Of a stretch of 64,000 bases of DNA, positions 25,511-35,609 are shown piece after piece. Location of the stretch: contig NZ_CP014595.1 of the NCBI RefSeq assembly GCF_001687105.1, positions 2,307,001-2,371,000 on the forward strand, in the 5' to 3' direction. This stretch comes from Salipiger sp. CCB-MM3. GTDB lineage: Bacteria; Pseudomonadota; Alphaproteobacteria; Rhodobacterales; Rhodobacteraceae. Every line of letters begins with the position of its first letter. Within the stretch, counting starts at the first letter, position 1. The translations under genes were made by a program, and so were the position numbers. Below the pieces are notes generated by a model. That model ran no database searches, was not told where the DNA came from, and was given only the letters and a program-made list of their open reading frames with translations.

Positions 25511-26257
25511 ATGAATCTGCAGCAAAGACTGGCCGGAAAGCGTGCGGTGATCACCGCCGCCGGTCAGGGCATCGGTCGCGCGACGGCCGAGCGTTTCGCC
25601 GCCGAAGGCGCCGAGGTGATCGCCACCGACATCAATGACGCGGCGCTTGAAGAGCTTGGCAAGATAGGCGGCATCACCGCCAAGAAGCTCAACGTGCTGG
25701 ATGGCGAGGCGATCAAGGCCTTCGCCGCCGAGATCGGCACCGTCAACGTGCTGTTCAACTGTGCCGGTATCGTGCACGCGGGCACCTTGCTCGAGGCAAG
25801 CGAGGACGAGTGGGATTTTGCCTTCGACCTCAACGCCAAGGCGCAGTTCCGCATGCTCCGCGCCTTCCTGCCGGGGATGCTGGAGAACGGCGGCGGCTCG
25901 ATCATCAACATGTCGTCGGTGGCGGGTCCGATCACCGGGCCGGTCAACCGTCTGGTCTATTCGGCCTCCAAGGCCGCCGTCGTCGGCCTGACCAAAGGCG
26001 TGGCCGCCGATTATGTGACCAATGGCATCCGCTGCAACGCCATCTGCCCGGGCACGGTCGACAGCCCCTCGCTGCACCAGCGCCTGCGCGACACCGGCGA
26101 TTACGAGGGCGCGCTCAAGGCCTTCATCGGCCGCCAGCCGATGGGCCGGGTAGGCGATCCCAACGAGGTGGCCGCGCTGGTCGCCTATCTTGCATCCGAC
26201 GAATCCGGTTTCACCACCGGTCAGGCGCACGTCATCGACGGCGGCTGGACCACTTAA
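25511..26257 (+). CDS. SDR dehydrogenase, probable 2-keto-3-deoxy sugar acid 4-dehydrogenase
   Basis: A 248-residue classical SDR after a GGAGG-type site. It shows ITAAGQGIGRA (cofactor loop), ATDIN (Asp, so NAD-preferring), NCAGIVH, Ser in NMSSVAG and YSASKAAVVG with the catalytic Tyr/Lys. The NAICPGTVDSPSL segment is typical of the BDH2/DHRS6-like group that includes 2-keto-3-deoxy-L-rhamnonate and L-fuconate 4-dehydrogenases. Lying between the dehydratase and the FAH hydrolase genes, it should oxidise C4 to give a 2,4-diketo-3-deoxy acid. Confidence 0.87.
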   Translation: MNLQQRLAGKRAVITAAGQGIGRATAERFAAEGAEVIATDINDAALEELGKIGGITAKKLNVLDGEAIKAFAAEIGTVNVLFNCAGIVHAGTLLEASEDEWDFAFDLNAKAQFRMLRAFLPGMLENGGGSIINMSSVAGPITGPVNRLVYSASKAAVVGLTKGVAADYVTNGIRCNAICPGTVDSPSLHQRLRDTGDYEGALKAFIGRQPMGRVGDPNEVAALVAYLASDESGFTTGQAHVIDGGWTT

Positions 26258-26277
26258 GACCTTAGAAGGACCTCCTC

Positions 26278-27117
26278 ATGAAATTCGCACGTTACGGCGC
26301 CCGCGGCGCCGAGAAACCCGCCCTGATCGACGCCGATGGCAACCTGCGTGACCTTTCGGCTCATGTCTCCGACCTCTCCGGCGAGGTGCTGACCGACTTG
26401 GACAAGTTCAAGTCGATCGACCCGGCCTCGCTGCCGCTGGTCGAAGGCGAGCAGCGCTATGGCGCCTGTGTCGGCGGCACCCGCAAGTTCATCTGCATCG
26501 GCCTCAACTACGCCGACCACGCCGCCGAAAGCGGCATGGATGTGCCGCCCGAGCCGGTGATCTTCGCCAAATTCACCTCGGCGATCTGCGGCCCGAACGA
26601 TCCGATCATCATCCCGCGCAATTCGGTCAAGACCGACTGGGAGGTCGAACTGGGCTTCGTCATCGGCAAGACCGCCAAATACGTCAAGGAAGAGGACGCG
26701 ATGGATCACGTCGCGGGCTTTTGCCTGATCAACGACGTGTCCGAGCGCGAGTTTCAGGCCGAGCGCGCGGGCCAGTGGGTGAAGGGAAAGTCGTCTGACA
26801 ACTTCGGCCCGACCGGCCCGTGGCTGGTGACCCCGGACGAAGTGGGCGATTTCGACAACCTCGGCATGTGGCTCGAAGTGAACGGCGAACGCGTGCAGGA
26901 CGGCTCGACCGCGACGATGGTCTACCGCGTGCCCTTCCTCGTGTCGTACCTGTCGCAGTTCTTCACGCTCGAGCCGGGCGACATCATCTCGACCGGCACG
27001 CCTCCGGGCGTCGGCCTCGGCTTCAAGCCGCCGCGCTATCTGAAGGCTGGCGATACGGTGGAACTGGGCATCGAAAAGCTCGGCACCCAAAAGCAGATCT
27101 GCGTCGCCGACGACTAA
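26278..27117 (+). CDS. FAH-family hydrolase, probable 2,4-diketo-3-deoxy sugar acid hydrolase
   Basis: A 279-residue fumarylacetoacetate hydrolase-family protein. FICIGLNYADHAAESG opens the catalytic domain, DWEVELGFVIG carries metal-binding acidic residues, LINDVSEREFQ and GKSSDNFGPTGPWLVTPDE follow, and the C-terminal part has ISTGTPPGVGLGFKPPRYLKAGD. In LRA6/L-fuconate pathway II enzymes this fold cleaves a 2,4-diketo-3-deoxy acid to pyruvate plus lactate or another 2-hydroxyacid. It is the last gene of the unit; a terminator follows at 27173. Confidence 0.88.
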   Translation: MKFARYGARGAEKPALIDADGNLRDLSAHVSDLSGEVLTDLDKFKSIDPASLPLVEGEQRYGACVGGTRKFICIGLNYADHAAESGMDVPPEPVIFAKFTSAICGPNDPIIIPRNSVKTDWEVELGFVIGKTAKYVKEEDAMDHVAGFCLINDVSEREFQAERAGQWVKGKSSDNFGPTGPWLVTPDEVGDFDNLGMWLEVNGERVQDGSTATMVYRVPFLVSYLSQFFTLEPGDIISTGTPPGVGLGFKPPRYLKAGDTVELGIEKLGTQKQICVADD

Positions 27118-27172
27118 GTACAGGCGGGCAGCGCTTCGGGGCTGCCGCCACCAAGACGCACGCTAGAAAAAC

Positions 27173-27202
27173 AAAAGCGCGGGGCAGGGCCTCGCGCTTT
27201 TT
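27173..27202. terminator. Bidirectional terminator between convergent genes
   Basis: AAAAGCGCGGGGC and GCCTCGCGCTTTTT form a stem (one mismatch) with A-run before and T-run after, between the FAH gene (+) and the CHAP lipoprotein gene (-). Confidence 0.8.
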
Positions 27203-27229
27203 GTCTTTTCGGGAAATGCCGAAATTGGC

Positions 27230-27784
27230 TCAGTTCACCCGCTGGGGGTAGATGAAGCCGCTGACCGCATAGGGGCTGCCGAAGGTGCCCGGGTTGCTCT
27301 CCAGCCGCACCTGCGACCAGTCGTTGTTCGGCGACACGTCCTGCACCGCCATCTTCAGCGAGACTTCGTTGCGGTGCCAATTGGCGTGATCGACCAGCAC
27401 TTCGCGCGGCGAGACCACATCCGAGACCACCGCCACATGGCCCATGGGGATCTTGCGCGAGGAGCTGAAGGCCATCACCGCGCCGACCGCCGGCTGCTTG
27501 CCGCGGTTGTAGAGGTCCTTGGCCTGCCCCCACCACGTCTCGGCATTGCCGCGGATGTTGATGCCGCTGAGGTTGCGCGCGTAGGGCACGCACCAGACGC
27601 GCTGGCCCTTCGACTGCAGGTCCGCCACCTCGCGCAGAGCGAGGTCTTGGCGGGACGGATCAAGCTGGATGTCGGAAAGACGCTGAACCTCGGGTTTCTG
27701 CGCGCAGGCAGCGGTCAGCATCAGAAGAAGTGCGCAGGCGAGCGGTAAGGCCCGCGCCTTCGGGGTGGCGTCTGTCACGCGCAT
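27230..27784 (-). CDS. Putative CHAP-domain lipoprotein or exported amidase
   Basis: A 184-residue exported protein: basic N-terminus, hydrophobic core (LACALLLMLTAAC) and a Cys at about residue 28 that could be a lipidation site, though TAAC is not an ideal lipobox. The mature part has the CHAP pattern: VWCVPYARNLSGI with nucleophile-like Cys, PAVGAVMAFSSS, GHVAVVSDVVS with His, and DHANW. CHAP domains cleave peptidoglycan peptides or amide bonds. It faces the FAH gene across a shared terminator and has no operon partner. Confidence 0.8.
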   Translation of the reverse strand: MRVTDATPKARALPLACALLLMLTAACAQKPEVQRLSDIQLDPSRQDLALREVADLQSKGQRVWCVPYARNLSGINIRGNAETWWGQAKDLYNRGKQPAVGAVMAFSSSRKIPMGHVAVVSDVVSPREVLVDHANWHRNEVSLKMAVQDVSPNNDWSQVRLESNPGTFGSPYAVSGFIYPQRVN

Positions 27785-28057
27785 ATGTCCCTCGGTCTTT
27801 TTGTTGTCTGCTCAGCGCCACTGTTGCCGCGGCGGCCTCGTGCAGAATGGTAAACCGATTGTTTGTAACAAATCGAAGAAAATGTGATCACTTTGGAACC
27901 GGCGAAAATCCGCTCACCCGTTCTTTTTATGTTCCGCTTTGCGGCGCTGACCTTGCCCTGATCTGATCAAATCCTGACTAAAAACTGGGCAATTTGCGGT
28001 TGGGCACGCGTCACGGGCGCGTGTCCAGGCGAGAGATGGGGCGGCCCAAAACCCGAG

Positions 28058-28591
28058 TCAGCCGCCCGAATCCTCCAATTCGCTGAGGTCCACCGCGATC
28101 AGTCCCAGCGCCTTCGCGGTCTCCAGCGACAGCTGCGCGCTCTCCAGCCCGCGCTCTTTTTGGTAGCGCGCCACCGCCTCGCGGGTGGCCCCATCCATCT
28201 CGCCGGTGATCGCGCCGTGGAAATAACCCCGCGCGTCCAGCGCCCGCTGCACCGAAGAGATGAACTCCGGCGTCATCTGCGCCGGGCAGGGCGCTTCGAA
28301 CCGCATCTCGCCGCGCGGGCGCACCAGCTTGGGCACTTTGGTGCGGCGATAGACCGGCGGGCGGATCACCGTGCCATCCTCGGCGATCTCGGCCTGCACC
28401 ACCTGCACCTCTCCGGTGACCTGCTCGTAGATCGCCGGCACATGCTCGCGCGCCCAGCAGGTGCCGTCCGGCGCGGTCTCGGTGGGCAGCGGCGCCTCAG
28501 GGGCGGAGCCTGCCTCCGGTGCGGGCGCGGCGCAGGCGGCAAGCAGCGCCAGAAGGGCGGGGGCCGCGCGGCGCGGAGGGATCGGGGGCAT
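28058..28591 (-). CDS. Lipoprotein with a peptidoglycan-binding-like domain
   Basis: The start chosen is ATG 28591; a GTG at 28606 lacks a ribosome-binding site. The 177-residue protein has a lipoprotein signal (LLALLAAC, about residue 20) followed by an Ala/Pro-rich tether. The middle part (PPVYRRTKVPKLV) is unassigned. The C-terminal 70 residues (MTPEFISSVQRALDARGYFHGAITGEMDGATREAVARYQKERGL) match the PG_binding_1 three-helix domain. It is probably anchored in the outer membrane and touches the cell wall. Upstream lies an odd G/T-rich tract with two 11-bp repeats. Confidence 0.8.
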   Translation of the reverse strand: MPPIPPRRAAPALLALLAACAAPAPEAGSAPEAPLPTETAPDGTCWAREHVPAIYEQVTGEVQVVQAEIAEDGTVIRPPVYRRTKVPKLVRPRGEMRFEAPCPAQMTPEFISSVQRALDARGYFHGAITGEMDGATREAVARYQKERGLESAQLSLETAKALGLIAVDLSELEDSGG

Positions 28592-28610
28592 TGGCTCGGG
28601 TCTCACTGGG

Positions 28611-28641
28611 TTTTTTTTGGGGGGTCTTTTGGGGGTCTTTT
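28611..28641. repeat. T8 tract and two tandem GGGGGTCTTTT units
   Basis: Eight T residues (28611-28618) are followed by GGGGGTCTTTT at 28620-28630 and 28631-28641. It lies directly upstream of the lipoprotein gene on the minus strand and is unlike surrounding DNA. Confidence 0.6.
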
Positions 28642-28655
28642 GCCGCAGACCCTAG

Positions 28656-29899
<1,244 letters not shown>

Positions 29900-29954
29900 G
29901 GGGGCAGCCGCGTATTTGTGGAACAATGAAAGCGCCTCGCGCCCGGCGCCGCCA

Positions 29955-29988
29955 CTTCTTCTCTTTCCAAATACGCCCGCCGGAGGCG
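29955..29988 (+). repeat. Dispersed intergenic repeat, copy 2
   Basis: CTTCTTCTCTTTCCAAATACG followed by CCCGCCGGAGGCG, in the gap between the VCBS-like gene and the YmdB-like gene. Confidence 0.65.
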
Positions 29989-30079
29989 TGCCGAACCGTG
30001 CCGCCCGAGCGTCGCCGGGGCAGCGCGCTGCGCCAAAAGGGGCTTTGCTTTCACGCCCGCGCGGCGTACCCATGGCGGC

Positions 30080-30892
30080 ATGAGAACACTCTTTCTTGGG
30101 GACGTGATGGGCCGCGCCGGGCGCGCCGCCATCGCCGAGACCCTCCCGAAACTGCGCGACGACTGGAAGCTCGATTTCGTCGTGGTCAATGGCGAGAACG
30201 CCTCCAGTGGGACCGGCATCACCGGCGCCCACGCCAAGCTTCTGCTTGAAGCCGGGGCTGATGTGGTGACGCTGGGCGATCACGCCTTCGACCAGAAGGA
30301 AATGCTGACCTTCATCGAGAGCGAGCCGCGCATCATCCGCCCGCTGAACTTCGCCAAGCAGGCGCCGGGCCGCGGTGCCGCGCTCTTCACCGACCGCCGC
30401 GGGCGCAAGGTGCTGGTGCTGCAGGTGCTGGGGCAGGTCTTCATGAAGCGCGCCTTCGCCGATCCTTTCTCGGCGGTGGATGAGGTACTGCGGCGCCACC
30501 CGCTGGGCGGGCAGGCGCAGATGATCCTTGTGGACGTGCATTGCGAGGCGACCTCGGAGAAGATGGGCATGGGGCATTTCTGCGACGGGCGCGCCAGCCT
30601 CGTCGTCGGCACCCACACCCATGTGCCCACCGGCGACGCGCAGATCCTGCCCGGCGGCACCGGCTATCTGACCGACGCGGGTATGTGCGGCGACTACAAT
30701 TCGGTCATCGGCATGGACAAGGCCGAGCCCATGCGCCGCTTCGTCACCGGCATGGGCAAGACCCGCTTCCAGCCCGCGCTTGGCGAGGCCACGCTGTCGG
30801 GCGTGGTGGTCGAGACCGATGACCGCACCGGCAAAGCCACCGCGGTGCATATGGTGCGCCAGGGCGGGCGGCTGGAGCAGGCCGGACCCTGA
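30080..30892 (+). CDS. YmdB-family metallophosphoesterase
   Basis: A 270-residue protein matching the TIGR00282/YmdB group. FLGDVMGRAG opens with the metal-binding Asp, VVNGENASSGTGI carries Asn and Glu, LGDHAFDQ, VDVHCEATSEKMGMG and GTHTHVPTGDAQILPGGTGYLTDAGMCG complete the di-metal site, with GTHTHV the classical C-terminal His pair. B. subtilis YmdB hydrolyses 2',3'-cyclic nucleotides and affects RNA turnover and biofilm; the role in this organism is not known. The next gene starts within its stop (TGATG). Confidence 0.92.
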   Translation: MRTLFLGDVMGRAGRAAIAETLPKLRDDWKLDFVVVNGENASSGTGITGAHAKLLLEAGADVVTLGDHAFDQKEMLTFIESEPRIIRPLNFAKQAPGRGAALFTDRRGRKVLVLQVLGQVFMKRAFADPFSAVDEVLRRHPLGGQAQMILVDVHCEATSEKMGMGHFCDGRASLVVGTHTHVPTGDAQILPGGTGYLTDAGMCGDYNSVIGMDKAEPMRRFVTGMGKTRFQPALGEATLSGVVVETDDRTGKATAVHMVRQGGRLEQAGP

Positions 30893-31842
30893 TGCGCCGG
30901 GCCTGGCCCTTTTTCGCGCTGATCGCGGTGGGGGCGCTCTGGGGCGCGGGGCAGCCGTTCGCCAAGGCCGCCGTTTCCGAAGGCTATCGCCATGTGGGCA
31001 TCCTGTTCTGGCAGCTGGCGCTCGGCGCGCTGCTGCTGGGCGGGGTGACGCTGGCGCGCGGACAGAGCCTGCGCTTTGCGCGCGGCGATCTGCCGCTGCT
31101 GCTCTTCGTGGCGCTGGCGGGCACGGTGCTGCCCGGCATCTCGTCCTACACCGCCGCGGTGCATCTGCCATCGGGGCTGATCTCGATCCTGCTCTCCGCC
31201 GTGCCGATGTTCGCCTTTCCCATGGCGCTGCTGTTCGGCAACGACCGCTTTTCGTGGCGGCGCCTCATCGGGCTGACGCTGGGGCTGGGCGCGGTGCTGC
31301 TGCTGGTACTGCCGCAGGCCAGCCTGCCCGAGCCGGGCATGGCGCGCTGGGTGCCGGTGGCGCTGATCTCGTCGCTGTTCTACGCGCTCGAAGGCAATGT
31401 GGTGGGCCGCTGGGGCATGCGCGGGCTCGATCCGGTGAAGCTGCTGGCCGGGGCTTCGGCGCTGGGGGCGATAATCGCCCTGCCGCTGGCGCTGATCACC
31501 GGCCAGTTCATCGACCCGCGCCCGCCGTGGGGCGCGCCCGATCTGGCGATCCTCGCAGGCTCGGCGCTGCATGCGCTGGCCTATGCGGGCTATGTGGCGG
31601 TGGTCGCCGCGGCAGGCGCGGTCTTTGCGGTGCAGGTGGCCTATCTGGTAACCCTTTTCGGGCTTTGCTGGGCCATGCTCTTTCTTGGCGAGAGCTACAC
31701 CGGGGCGATCTGGTGCGCGCTGCTCATGATGTTGGCAGGGATGGCGCTGGTTCAGCCGCGGCCTCGGGGCTTTCTTGTAAGCGCCGGAACAGACGTTAAG
31801 AATGGCGCCGAGCGCGCAGGTACAGGCAACATATCCGCATGA
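30892..31842 (+). CDS. EamA/DMT-superfamily transporter
   Basis: A 316-residue protein with about ten hydrophobic helices arranged as two EamA halves. WGAGQPFAKAAVSEGYRHVGILFWQ is the usual start of the first. The second begins RWVPVALISSLFYALEGNVVGRWG. The hydrophilic C-tail is short. It probably exports a small metabolite. It overlaps the upstream phosphoesterase gene (TGATG) and the downstream SLC13-type gene (ATGA at 31839), so the three genes form one operon. Confidence 0.88.
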   Translation: MRRAWPFFALIAVGALWGAGQPFAKAAVSEGYRHVGILFWQLALGALLLGGVTLARGQSLRFARGDLPLLLFVALAGTVLPGISSYTAAVHLPSGLISILLSAVPMFAFPMALLFGNDRFSWRRLIGLTLGLGAVLLLVLPQASLPEPGMARWVPVALISSLFYALEGNVVGRWGMRGLDPVKLLAGASALGAIIALPLALITGQFIDPRPPWGAPDLAILAGSALHALAYAGYVAVVAAAGAVFAVQVAYLVTLFGLCWAMLFLGESYTGAIWCALLMMLAGMALVQPRPRGFLVSAGTDVKNGAERAGTGNISA

Positions 31843-33617
31843 CTATTTTTGAGCTGAGCCAGACCGCCCAGGCCTGGGTGACGATCGCCACGGTGCTGGC
31901 CATGTTCGTCCTGTTCATCCGCGAGACCTATCCCACCGAGGTTGTGGCCATCGGTGGCACCGCCTTCCTGCTGGCCACCGGTGTGCTGCCCTATCAGGAC
32001 GCGCTGTCGGTGCTGTCGAACCCGGCGCCTTGGACCATCGCGGCGATGTTCGTGGTGATGGGGGCGCTGGTGCGCACCGGGGCGCTCGACACGTTTGCCA
32101 CCTATGCTCAGGCGCAGGTGCAGCAGCGCCCGAAGAAGGCCATGGCGGTGATCATGGCGGTGGTGATCCTCGCCTCGGCCTTCATGAACAACACGCCGGT
32201 GGTGGTGCTGATGCTGCCGGTCTTCGTGCAGATCTCGAAATCGCTGGGGCTGCAGCCCTCGAAGCTGCTGATCCCGCTGAGCTATGCGGCGATCCTCGGC
32301 GGCACCACCACGCTCATCGGCACCTCGACCAACCTGCTGGTCGACGGTGTGGCGCGGGCGCAGGGGCTGGAGCCGTTCAGCATCTTCGAAGTGACGCCGC
32401 TGGCGATCATCCTCGTGGCGTGGGGGATGCTTTACCTGACCGTCGTGGGGCGCTTCCTGCTGCCCGACCGGCACTCGATGGCGGGGATGCTGTCGGACCG
32501 CTCGCGCATGAAGTTCTTCACCGAGGCGGTGATCCCGCCCGACAGCGACCTCGTGGGCCGCGAGGTGCTGGGGGTCAATCTTTTCAAGCGCGAGGGCGTG
32601 CGGCTTGTGGACGTGGTGCGCGGCGACGAGTCGCTGCGCCGCAACCTCGAGGGCGTGGAGCTGCAGGTCGGCGACCGGGTGGTGCTGCGCACGCAGATGA
32701 CCGAGCTTCTGTCGCTGCAGCGCAACAAGTCGCTGCGCCGGGTCGACCAGCTGTCGGCGAAAGAGACCACCACGGTCGAGGTGCTGATCTCGCCGGGCTG
32801 CAAGATGGTGGGCCGCAGCCTTGGCGCGCTGCGCCTGCGCCGCCGCTTCGGCGTCTACCCGCTGGCGGTGCACCGCCGGAACCAGAACATCGGGCGCAAG
32901 ATCGACGAGCTTGTGGTGCGCGTCGGCGACACGCTGCTGCTTGAAGGCGCGCCCGAGGACATCAAGCGCCTCGCCGAAGAAATGGCGCTGGTCGATGTCG
33001 CGCGCCCCTCGGCCCGGGCCTTCCGCCGCGGCCATGCGCCGGTGGCGATCGGCGCCATGGGCGGCATCGTGGTTTTGGCGGCGCTTGGCGTCGCGCCGAT
33101 CCTCGCGCTGGCGGTGATTGCCGTGGCGGTGGTGCTGTTCACCCGCTGTATCGACAGCGACGAGGCGTTTTCCTTTGTCGAAGGCCAGCTCTTGGCGCTG
33201 GTCTTTGCCATGCTGGCCATCGGCGCGGCGCTCGAGGCCTCGGGGGCGGTGCAATTGATCGTCGGGGCCATCGCGCCGCTGCTCGAGACCTTGCCGGGGC
33301 CGCTGTTGATCTGGGCGGTGTTCCTGATGACCTCGGTGCTGACCGAGGCGGTGAGCAACAATGCCGTGGCCGTGGTGGTGACGCCGATCGCCATCGGCCT
33401 TGCGCATCACCTCGGGATCGACCCGCGTCCGCTGGTCGTGGCGGTGATGGTGGCGGCGTCCTGCAGCTTTGCCACGCCCATCGGCTACCAGACCAACACG
33501 CTGGTCTACGGCCCCGGCGGCTACCGCTTCTCGGACTTCCTGAAGGTCGGGGTGCCGTTGAACCTTTCCATCGGCATTCTGAGCGCGGCGCTGATCCCAC
33601 TCTTCTTCCCGCTCTGA
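31839..33617 (+). CDS. SLC13/DASS-type transporter with two TrkA-C domains
   Basis: A 592-residue protein. The N-terminal third and C-terminal third are membrane-spanning and share repeat motifs: SAFMNNTPVVVLMLPV with TTTLIGTSTNLLVDG, and TSVLTEAVSNNAVAVVVTPIAIG with FATPIGYQTNTLVYGPGGY. Between them (about 215-395) are two RCK_C/TrkA-C ligand-binding domains (PDSDLVGREVLGVNLFKREGVRLVDVVRG and SPGCKMVGRSLGALRLRRRFGVYPLAVHRR). This layout fits anion or sulfate/dicarboxylate sodium symporters gated by a cytoplasmic ligand. Substrate unknown. Confidence 0.88.
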   Translation: MTIFELSQTAQAWVTIATVLAMFVLFIRETYPTEVVAIGGTAFLLATGVLPYQDALSVLSNPAPWTIAAMFVVMGALVRTGALDTFATYAQAQVQQRPKKAMAVIMAVVILASAFMNNTPVVVLMLPVFVQISKSLGLQPSKLLIPLSYAAILGGTTTLIGTSTNLLVDGVARAQGLEPFSIFEVTPLAIILVAWGMLYLTVVGRFLLPDRHSMAGMLSDRSRMKFFTEAVIPPDSDLVGREVLGVNLFKREGVRLVDVVRGDESLRRNLEGVELQVGDRVVLRTQMTELLSLQRNKSLRRVDQLSAKETTTVEVLISPGCKMVGRSLGALRLRRRFGVYPLAVHRRNQNIGRKIDELVVRVGDTLLLEGAPEDIKRLAEEMALVDVARPSARAFRRGHAPVAIGAMGGIVVLAALGVAPILALAVIAVAVVLFTRCIDSDEAFSFVEGQLLALVFAMLAIGAALEASGAVQLIVGAIAPLLETLPGPLLIWAVFLMTSVLTEAVSNNAVAVVVTPIAIGLAHHLGIDPRPLVVAVMVAASCSFATPIGYQTNTLVYGPGGYRFSDFLKVGVPLNLSIGILSAALIPLFFPL

Positions 33618-33756
33618 GCCGAGGGCGCCCATCGCGGTGCCCGCCGTGGCTCACATCCCAGCAAAACAGGGCCAGCGGGCTTGCGGGGGCAGGGGGCTGT
33701 GCGGTATGAGACCGCGATATTCCACATTCACTACATAGACGAGGCAAGAGGTCCCC

Positions 33757-34497
33757 ATGGCCGGCCACTCCAAATGGGCAAACATCCAGCACCGCAAGGG
33801 CCGTCAGGACGCGGTGCGCGCCAAGCTCTTCTCGAAATTCTCCAAAGAGATCACCATCGCCGCCAAGATGGGCGATCCCGATCCTGAAAAGAACCCGCGC
33901 CTGCGGCTTGCCGTCAAGGAAGCCAAGAGCCAGTCCATGCCCAAGGACAACATCGAGCGCGCCATCAAGAAGGCCATCGGTGGCGACGGCGAGGATTACG
34001 AAGAAATCCGCTACGAAGGCTACGGCCCGAACGGCGTGGCGGTGATCGTCGAGGCGATGACCGACAACCGCAACCGCACCGCCTCGAACGTGCGCTCGAC
34101 CTTCACCAAGAACGGCGGCAACCTCGGCGAGACCGGCTCGGTGGCCTTCATGTTCGAGCGTAAGGGCGAGGTCATCTACAAGGCCGAGGCCGGTGACGCC
34201 GACACCATCATGATGGCCGCCATCGAGGCGGGCGCCGAGGATGTCGAAAGCGACGCCGAAGAGCATTTGATCTACTGCGCCGACACCGATCTCAACGAGG
34301 TGGCGACCGCGCTTGAGGCCGAGCTTGGCGAATCGGAATCCACCAAGCTGATCTGGAAGCCGACCACCACCACCGAGCTTGATCTCGACTCCATGCAGAC
34401 GCTGATGAAGCTGGTGGATGCGCTGGAAGACGATGATGACGTGCAGCGCGTCACCACCAACTTCGAAGCCTCCGAAGAGGTCATGTCGCAGCTCTGA
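33757..34497 (+). CDS. yebC: YebC/PmpR-family protein
   Basis: A 246-residue protein of standard length, starting [32 protein letters not shown], the strict YebC signature. The middle ([48 protein letters not shown]) and the acidic C-terminus are also typical. Members are annotated as transcription regulators; recent work on YebC-type proteins also links them to translation of proline-rich stretches. A strong terminator follows. In many proteobacteria it neighbours ruvC; here it does not. Confidence 0.96.
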   Translation: MAGHSKWANIQHRKGRQDAVRAKLFSKFSKEITIAAKMGDPDPEKNPRLRLAVKEAKSQSMPKDNIERAIKKAIGGDGEDYEEIRYEGYGPNGVAVIVEAMTDNRNRTASNVRSTFTKNGGNLGETGSVAFMFERKGEVIYKAEAGDADTIMMAAIEAGAEDVESDAEEHLIYCADTDLNEVATALEAELGESESTKLIWKPTTTTELDLDSMQTLMKLVDALEDDDDVQRVTTNFEASEEVMSQL

Positions 34498-34532
34498 GCG
34501 CGACCCAAGACCGGTTAGAGACCAGACATGCG

Positions 34533-34560
34533 AAGGGCGGGAGATCACTCCCGCCCTTTT
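34533..34560 (+). terminator. Terminator after yebC
   Basis: AAGGGCGGGAG and CTCCCGCCCTT form a perfect 11-bp stem with ATCA loop, followed by TTTT. It also lies past the 3' end of the minus-strand gene at 34594. Confidence 0.9.
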
Positions 34561-34593
34561 CCGTTCTGCGCCCTCGGGTACTGGAGCGGTGGC

Positions 34594-35217
34594 TCAGGCG
34601 TAGCTGATCGCCAGTTCGACGACGCCCTTGTCGCCCCCGGAATGGGTGGCGGTCAGCGCCAGATCAAGCTTGCCGAAGCCCAGATGCAGATGCGCCGCGT
34701 CGCGGCGGACATCGCGGGATTCCAGCTTGTCGGCGATGCGGTGCACGATCTCTTCTTCGTCGCGGGCAATCCCCTCGAAGGCCGCGCGCGGCATCACGTC
34801 GGCGTAAAGCTCGACCTGCGGCTCGCCGCTGGCAGAGGTGCAGCCCAGCAGCACGAAGAAGGCGATCAACTCGCCCGCCATATCGTCGTGCAGGCTGCAG
34901 CTGAAACCAAGCGCGGCGCCGGTGCCGCCGGTGTTCTCGATTGCGCCGCCGATGGCGCGATGCGCCCGCATGCGCTCCGACAGGCTCGCGCCTTCGGCCC
35001 AGTCACCGGCAAAGAGCGCGCTGCCCAGCCGGTGCCAGTCGAGGTCGGTGTCATTGGCGAGCACAAATTCGACCCGTTGCGCGGGATGTCCGGCCAGCAG
35101 ATCGTCAAGATCGTGGCGCAGCGCGCTATAGGCGTCGAGGATGTGGTGACCCGCGATCTCGACGGAAGGAAGATGCGGTGCGGAATTGGGGGTGGCTGTA
35201 GCAACAGCTCCAGTCAT
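34594..35217 (-). CDS. Conserved-looking hypothetical protein
   Basis: A 207-residue cytoplasmic protein, no signal peptide or membrane segment. It is acidic, with mixed alpha/beta character: EIAGHHILDAYSALRHDLDDLLAG near the start, GGTGAALGFSCSLHDDMAGELIAFFVLLGC in the middle, and a regular C-terminal strand-like part (LHLGFGKLDLALTATHSGGDKGVVELAISYA). I do not recognise the family. It is transcribed toward yebC, sharing the terminator region, with a 392-base promoter region upstream. Codon use looks native, so it is likely a real gene. Confidence 0.7.
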   Translation of the reverse strand: MTGAVATATPNSAPHLPSVEIAGHHILDAYSALRHDLDDLLAGHPAQRVEFVLANDTDLDWHRLGSALFAGDWAEGASLSERMRAHRAIGGAIENTGGTGAALGFSCSLHDDMAGELIAFFVLLGCTSASGEPQVELYADVMPRAAFEGIARDEEEIVHRIADKLESRDVRRDAAHLHLGFGKLDLALTATHSGGDKGVVELAISYA

Positions 35218-35609
35218 GGGAATGCTCCGGTGAAAAAGAAAAAGTGGTCAAATACGCCCGCAAAGTTTGAAGGATTTTCGGGGCCTGTCCATGCGTGGTT
35301 TGTGCAAGCTGTCCTAGCGACAAGAAGACCTTGGGAAACTGTGCTTGAGAATTTACATTCTTTCGAATTTTCCCAGCGTTCTCAGGGCTCTGCCGGGCGC
35401 GATGTAAGCTGCCGTGCGGCGCAAGGATCGGCAAGATTTCGCAAGTGCAAAAATAAGGCAGGCAAACGGCCCCGAAGGCGCCCTCTCAAACGCCCACCCA
35501 AACGCCCTGTGGCCGGGCTTGCGTCGCTGCCGCCCGCGCGTCAGTTTGGCGCCAAGCAAAGACCCGCAAGACCAGCAATACCTCAGACGTCGGACGATCC
35601 ATACACACC
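35218..35609. other. Divergent promoter region
   Basis: A 392-base gap between two divergently transcribed genes. It contains a short fragment of the dispersed repeat (TCAAATACGCCCG, 35248-35260), an AT-rich stretch around 35330-35375 (CTTGAGAATTTACATTCTTTCG) that probably includes a promoter, and A-rich AAAAAGAAAAAG at 35233. No convincing gene or RNA was found. Confidence 0.5.
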
